A DNA stretch of 64,000 nucleotides from an uncultured Collinsella sp. GTDB taxonomy: Bacteria; Actinomycetota; Coriobacteriia; Coriobacteriales; Coriobacteriaceae. Each line of letters starts with the position of its first letter. Within the stretch, counting starts at the first letter, position 1. The stretch is taken from positions 1 to 64,000 of the forward strand of contig CABVAC010000006.1 of assembly GCA_902496275.1 (NCBI GenBank). The letters run 5' to 3'. A program made the position numbers and the translations under genes. This document shows positions 59,885 through 64,000 of this stretch, piece by piece. The notes beneath the pieces were generated by a model, which was not told the origin of the DNA, ran no database searches, and was given only the letters and a program-made list of their open reading frames with translations.

Positions 59885-60922
59885 GTGGAAGGCATGGATC
59901 AGCAGACAAGGAATGGTCGTTCGGCGAGCGCGGCAGAGGTTGCGGCGCTCGCTGGCGTGAGCCGCCAGACTGTGTCTCGCGTGGTCAACGGTATGCCCAA
60001 CGTGACGGAAAAGACGCGCAAGCGTGTGCTGGCCGCCATGGAAGAGCTGGGCTTTCGTCCCAATTTTGCTGGAGCGGCGTTGCGCGGCGGGTCGTATCGT
60101 TCTATTGGCCTGTGCATGTACAACATCACACGTGTCGGTAACCTGGCGACGCTCGAGGGTATCATGCAAGCGGCGCGCGAGCACGATTTTGCCGTCACTA
60201 TGATCGAGATGGGCGGCGACAAGCCCTATGCACTTGCCGATGCCTCGCGCCGCATGGTCGAGCGACCCGTCGACGGTATGATTCTCAACATGAACCGCAT
60301 GGCTCCCGATTTTGAGGAGTTTGTTCCCCAGCCGGGAGTGCGAACGGTCATCCTGTCCATGTATGCGCATCCGCGCTGCACGACGATCGACTCCGACCAG
60401 TATGGTTCGTGCGAGCTGTTGACCAATTATCTGCTGGAACATGGTCACTCGAATATGCGGTTTGTGGCGGGTCCGGAAAACTCGATTTCCTCACGTTTTC
60501 GTGAGGCCGGTTGGCGCGATACGCTGGGTCGTGCTCATGTCGATGCCGCTCCGATGCTGCGTGGCGATTGGAGTGCGGACAGTGGGTACGCCATGGGCGA
60601 GCGGATTGCGGCCGAGGTGCTTGCCGGCGGGTCGCAGGCGCCGACTGCCGTGCTTGCGGCAAATGACCAGATGGCGCTGGGCGTTATCGCCGCGCTCGAG
60701 AACGCGGGCCTGTCCGTGCCCGACGACGTGAGCGTGGTTGGTATCGACGACGCACTCGAGGGACTTGTTCCTCACAATCGGCTGACGACGCTGCGATTTG
60801 ATTTGCGCGGTGTCGGTAAGCTTGCGTTTGAGGCGGCGATTGGAGAGAGCTCGTCTATCGAGGCGATTCATGTGCCGAGCACGCTGGTCGAACGCTCGAC
60901 TGTTAGGGACATACGGGGTTAG
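59885..60922 (+). CDS. LacI-family regulator, cassette 2
   Basis: A 345-residue repressor: SAAEVAALAGVSRQTVSRVVNGMPNVTEKTRKRVLAAMEELGFRPN for DNA binding, GAALRGGSYRSIGLCMYNI as hinge, and VLAANDQMALGVIAALENAGLSVPDDVSVVGIDD in the sensor domain. GTG 59885 has AGG five bases upstream; ATG 59894 is an alternative. It is divergent from the GH1/EIICB operon of cassette 2 and probably represses it through the ATGAGCACGT sites. Confidence 0.92.
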   Translation: MEGMDQQTRNGRSASAAEVAALAGVSRQTVSRVVNGMPNVTEKTRKRVLAAMEELGFRPNFAGAALRGGSYRSIGLCMYNITRVGNLATLEGIMQAAREHDFAVTMIEMGGDKPYALADASRRMVERPVDGMILNMNRMAPDFEEFVPQPGVRTVILSMYAHPRCTTIDSDQYGSCELLTNYLLEHGHSNMRFVAGPENSISSRFREAGWRDTLGRAHVDAAPMLRGDWSADSGYAMGERIAAEVLAGGSQAPTAVLAANDQMALGVIAALENAGLSVPDDVSVVGIDDALEGLVPHNRLTTLRFDLRGVGKLAFEAAIGESSSIEAIHVPSTLVERSTVRDIRG

Positions 60923-60937
60923 GTCCTACTCCGTTTG

Positions 60938-61073
60938 TCTCGATTTGTAACAGGTAGACGGTCAAAAGCGGGCTACGTGTTACAGATTTAGATTCTTCGG
61001 AAAGAGCAATCCTGTTCGTCTCAATCTGTAACAGCTAGGACCCAAAAACTCGGCTAGATGTTACGGATTGAGA
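60938..61073. repeat. Two 55-bp palindromic repeats
   Basis: Units at 60938-60992 and 61019-61073, spacer 26 bp. They lie in the convergent gap between the cassette 2 LacI gene and the cassette 3 GH1 gene. Confidence 0.9.
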
Positions 61074-61199
61074 CAAACGGACCCCGAACCGCCCAAAAAG
61101 GCCGGGGGCGACGCGCCGTGTGACGTGCCACCCCCGGCTGAGAAATGGGGGACAGGTTATGTGGGCGGTGCAACTCCGCCAACCGCTCGTCGCAAGCCG

Positions 61200-62639
61200 C
61201 TAGTCCAGACGACGGGTTTGCGCCACGTGCTTATACCAGTATGCGCTTGCCTTGGGTGTGCGCTTTTGGGTTTCAAAGTCAACGTAGAAGAAGCCGTAAC
61301 GCTTGTTGTAACCGTTGGTCCAGGAGAACTGATCCTGCAGGCTCCACAGGAAGTAGCCGCCTACGTTGACGCCAACCTCCATGGCCTTGAGCAACCAGCG
61401 CAGGTGCTGCTCGATGTAGTCGATGCGCGGCTGGTCGTCCACAAAACCGTCCTTGTAGGGGTCCTTGTAGCCCATGCCGTTCTCGGTGATGAAGATCTGC
61501 TTGTAGTTGGGGTAGCGCTGCTTAATGTAGACGAGCAGATCGAACAGGCCCTCGGGATAGATGATCCAGTCCCAGTCGGTGGTGGGGATACCAGGCTTGT
61601 TCACATGCTCGCCAATACCCTTAACGCGCCAGCGGCCGGTGCCCTTCTCGCCCGTACCGTTGTGGTGCAGGTCGTTCTCGCCATCGTAAGCCTTCAAGAA
61701 GCGGCACTGGTAGTTGTTAACGCCCAGGTAGTCGTTGTAGAGCGCGGCCTCGCGCATAATCTCGAGGTCCTCGTCCAGGATCTCGATGGTGCCGCCCGAG
61801 ACGGCAGCCAGGCGGTTGGCGCACTCGAGGGTGTCGGGGGCATAGTCGCCGCGGAAGGTGGCGTCGAGCAGAAACTGGTTCTGCAGCACGTGCTCGTTGT
61901 TGGCGGCTTTGATGTCGGCGGGGTCGTTCTCGTTGAGCGGGTACTTAAACTCCAGCGACTGGATGACGCCGATCTTGCCCTTAAAGCCGCCGTTGTGGAA
62001 GGCCAGCACGGCCTTGGCGTGGGCGAGCATCATGTTGTGCTCGCACTGGAAAGCCTCGGCCAGATGCGCCTTGACGCCACCGGGGAAGGTGCCCTCGATG
62101 TAGGTGTTGGAGGCGTCGGCCCAGATCTCGTTAAAGGTGAACCAGTAGGTCACCTGGTCGGCGTACTCCTTAAAGCAGAAGGTGGCAAAGTCCACAAAGG
62201 CGTCGATGGTCTCGCGGTTGAGGAAGTCGCCCTTCTCAAAGAGGGGCAGCGGCGTATCGAAGTGATGCAGCGTGACAAACGGCTCAACGTGGTGCTTGTG
62301 GCATTCGGCGAAGAGATCGTGATAGAACTGGACACCCTCGGGGTTGATTTCGCCGGTACCGTTGGGGAAGATGCGGCTCCAGGCGATAGAGAGGCGAATG
62401 CCGTTGATGCCAAACTCCTCGCACAGTTCCAGATCGACGGGGTACTGGTTGTAGAAGTCCGAAGCGGGATCGGGGGAGAAGCGCCCCTGGGCCTCCAAGA
62501 AGTCGTCCCAGGCGACTTTGCCCTTACCGTGGGTGCGGGTCTCGCCCTCTACCTGGTAAGCAGCAGTGGCGCCGCCAAAGACAAAGCCCTCGGGAAACTG
62601 CGCAGGCGGGTTGGTGACGCTAGCGGGGTTAACGGACAT
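61200..62639 (-). CDS. 6-phospho-beta-glucosidase (GH1), cassette 3
   Basis: GH1 enzyme of 479 residues, very like the cassette 1 enzyme: FPEGFVFGGATAAYQVEGETRTHGKGKVAWDDFLEAQGRFSPDP, WFTFNEIWADASNTY (acid/base Glu), FITENGMGYKDP (nucleophile) and GYFLWSLQDQFSWTNGYNKRYGFFYVDF. It lies 66 bases downstream of an EIICB gene in the same direction, the cassette 1 order. Confidence 0.95.
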   Translation of the reverse strand: MSVNPASVTNPPAQFPEGFVFGGATAAYQVEGETRTHGKGKVAWDDFLEAQGRFSPDPASDFYNQYPVDLELCEEFGINGIRLSIAWSRIFPNGTGEINPEGVQFYHDLFAECHKHHVEPFVTLHHFDTPLPLFEKGDFLNRETIDAFVDFATFCFKEYADQVTYWFTFNEIWADASNTYIEGTFPGGVKAHLAEAFQCEHNMMLAHAKAVLAFHNGGFKGKIGVIQSLEFKYPLNENDPADIKAANNEHVLQNQFLLDATFRGDYAPDTLECANRLAAVSGGTIEILDEDLEIMREAALYNDYLGVNNYQCRFLKAYDGENDLHHNGTGEKGTGRWRVKGIGEHVNKPGIPTTDWDWIIYPEGLFDLLVYIKQRYPNYKQIFITENGMGYKDPYKDGFVDDQPRIDYIEQHLRWLLKAMEVGVNVGGYFLWSLQDQFSWTNGYNKRYGFFYVDFETQKRTPKASAYWYKHVAQTRRLD

Positions 62640-62705
62640 GATGATCCAATCGTCTAAATCGAAGGGCCAGCCGGCTGTGGATGGTCGGCTGGCCCTGAGC
62701 GTTAC

Positions 62706-64000
62706 TTACTTCGAGAGTTGCTCGCTTACGAAGGCGAGAGACTTGTCGCCGTTCTGGGAGAGCTCGATGTACTGCTTACCGCGGCAGGCGACGCATTTGT
62801 TGCCCACGCGCTCGCAGTCCTTCTGCAGGTCGGCCAGGTAGCTTGCGGCCTGCGGGGCCAGGACGACCAGGTCAAAGTCGGGGAGCATGTCAACGTGGTT
62901 GCCATAGGCCTCGGCAGCGGTCTCAAGATTGATGCCGCGCTCCTTGGCGGCCTTGGCCAGTGCGTTGGCGAGCAGGCCCGAGGTACCGCCACCCTGGCAG
63001 AGCACGAGCACGCGCTTGCCGTTGAGGTCGCTGGTGGCCGTGGCCTCGGTGGCGGCGGGCGCGTCGGACTTCACGGCCTCGGCGGCGGCGCCGGCGGCAA
63101 CGCTCTTGGCATCGGCCTTGCCCTGGAAGGCATCGTTAAGCTTGGCGGCCTTCTCGGCGTTCTTGGCGGCGAGCTCCTCCTGGGAGATCTCGGCCTCCTC
63201 GGCGCACTTCTGGGCGTCATAGGCTCGGAAGAACGGGTAGTACAGAACGAAGTCGACGACCAGGATAAGGGCGAGCATCACAAAGGCGAGCGGCTGGAAG
63301 CCCAGGCCCATGATGGTGCCGATGGGGCCGGGGACGGTCCAAGGCAGGGTGTACATAAAGCCGTTCATGCCCAAGAAGTCGATAAAGATCTTGAGGATCC
63401 AGATGTTGGCGATCGGGGCAAGGACAAACGGGACAAAGAAGACGGGGTTGAGCACGATGGGTGCGGCGAACAGTAGCGGCTCGTTGACGGCAAAGCAGAC
63501 GGGGACGATGGCGGCCTTACCGACGGCGCGCATCTCCTGAGACTTGGCCAGGAAGCAGAACATAAAGACCAGGACGAGCGTGGCGCCGGTGCCGCCCATG
63601 CAGACGACGAAGTACTGGGCACCCTGGGTCAGGACAGCGGAAGCGTGCTGGCCGGCCTGGAACGCAGCCAGGTTGTCGGTCATGTTGGCAACGAGAGCGG
63701 CGGCGATGGCGGGCTCGACGATCGAGGGGCCGTGGACGCCCACGAACCAGAACAGGCTCATGGCGCCGTAGATCACAGCGAGGCCGATGTAGCCATCGGC
63801 AGCGGTGAACAGGGGCTGGAACACCTGGATGACACCCTGGGCAAAGCAGAAGCCAAAAGCAGCGCGGAAGACGATGTCAAAGACCCAAAAGACGGTGATG
63901 CAGACGGAGAAGGGGATGATGTCCTTGAAGGTCTGCGAGATGTTGGGCGGAACCTGCTCGGGCATCTTGACGGTGATGTTGCGCTTAATGAAGAACTTGT
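62706..64000 (-). CDS. PTS lactose/cellobiose-family EIICB fusion, cassette 3, partial
   Basis: The C-terminal 430 residues of an EIICB permease. The frame is open across the right edge (...KRNITVK before MPEQVPPNISQTFKD), so the Met at 63965 is internal. EIIC marks are VCFAVNEPLLFAAPIVLNPVFFVPFVLAP and TLPWTVPGPIGTIMG. After an Ala-rich linker the EIIB has its phosphocysteine in KRVLVLCQGGGTSGLLANALAK. A divergent regulator, if the cassette matches the others, would be outside the window. Confidence 0.93.
   Translation of the reverse strand, partial: KFFIKRNITVKMPEQVPPNISQTFKDIIPFSVCITVFWVFDIVFRAAFGFCFAQGVIQVFQPLFTAADGYIGLAVIYGAMSLFWFVGVHGPSIVEPAIAAALVANMTDNLAAFQAGQHASAVLTQGAQYFVVCMGGTGATLVLVFMFCFLAKSQEMRAVGKAAIVPVCFAVNEPLLFAAPIVLNPVFFVPFVLAPIANIWILKIFIDFLGMNGFMYTLPWTVPGPIGTIMGLGFQPLAFVMLALILVVDFVLYYPFFRAYDAQKCAEEAEISQEELAAKNAEKAAKLNDAFQGKADAKSVAAGAAAEAVKSDAPAATEATATSDLNGKRVLVLCQGGGTSGLLANALAKAAKERGINLETAAEAYGNHVDMLPDFDLVVLAPQAASYLADLQKDCERVGNKCVACRGKQYIELSQNGDKSLAFVSEQLSK

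Overview
The window reads as chromosome of a high-GC anaerobic gut actinobacterium of the class Coriobacteriia, most probably Collinsella. This is inferred from GC-rich codon use, the exceptional density of PTS sugar transporters, the RicT/HolB/Tmk cluster, and the short palindromic repeat families. No rRNA is present to confirm the genus.

Layout. Bases 1-5,300 hold the end of a beta-glucoside operon (GH1 enzyme, separate cellobiose-type EIIC, EIIB and EIIA), a ROK glucokinase and a manganese-type pyrophosphatase. Bases 5,400-29,900 are mostly housekeeping: NhaA behind a probable attenuator, an aspartate-type aminotransferase, a STAS protein, TatB-like/TatC, HypA/HypB, a type IA topoisomerase, tmk-holB-ricT, comF, a possible nuclease, a solute-binding lipoprotein, Hpf, DegV, a dehydrogenase with a metal-binding tail, an isocitrate dehydrogenase and a membrane-anchored chaperone-like protein. 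A small repressor/DUF2975 pair follows at about 30 kb.

Bases 30,850-42,540 are a mannose-family PTS and amino-sugar catabolic region: EIIA, YajC, EIIB, EIIC, EIID, a GntR regulator, AgaS, NagA/AgaA, a LacC-type kinase, an aldose-epimerase-like protein, a YhcH protein, a remnant of a second nagA, and an orphan EIIB that lacks the phosphorylatable histidine. The enzymes make a near-complete route: imported N-acetylgalactosamine-type sugar phosphate, deacetylated by NagA, deaminated/isomerised by AgaS, phosphorylated by LacC. The aldolase is not in the window. One operator-like palindrome (TGGTTACTACCAG) lies before the PTS operon and again before agaS, tying the region to the GntR regulator between them.

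Bases 42,860-64,000 are accessory sugar islands: GalM and a DeoR regulator; a GntR/DUF7916-like/EIICB locus; a truncated copy of the DeoR gene; a Fic protein under a 28-bp-arm inverted repeat; and three EIICB plus GH1 6-phospho-beta-glucosidase cassettes, two with divergent LacI regulators. The last runs off the right edge.

Structures the genes do not explain are: ten copies of a 55-bp palindromic repeat on an 80-bp period in four gene-end clusters; a shared CGGT promoter motif in tandem pairs exactly 21 bp apart; two MITE-like elements of about 220 bp; and several hairpin leaders. No CRISPR-Cas, prophage, rRNA or transposase gene was seen.
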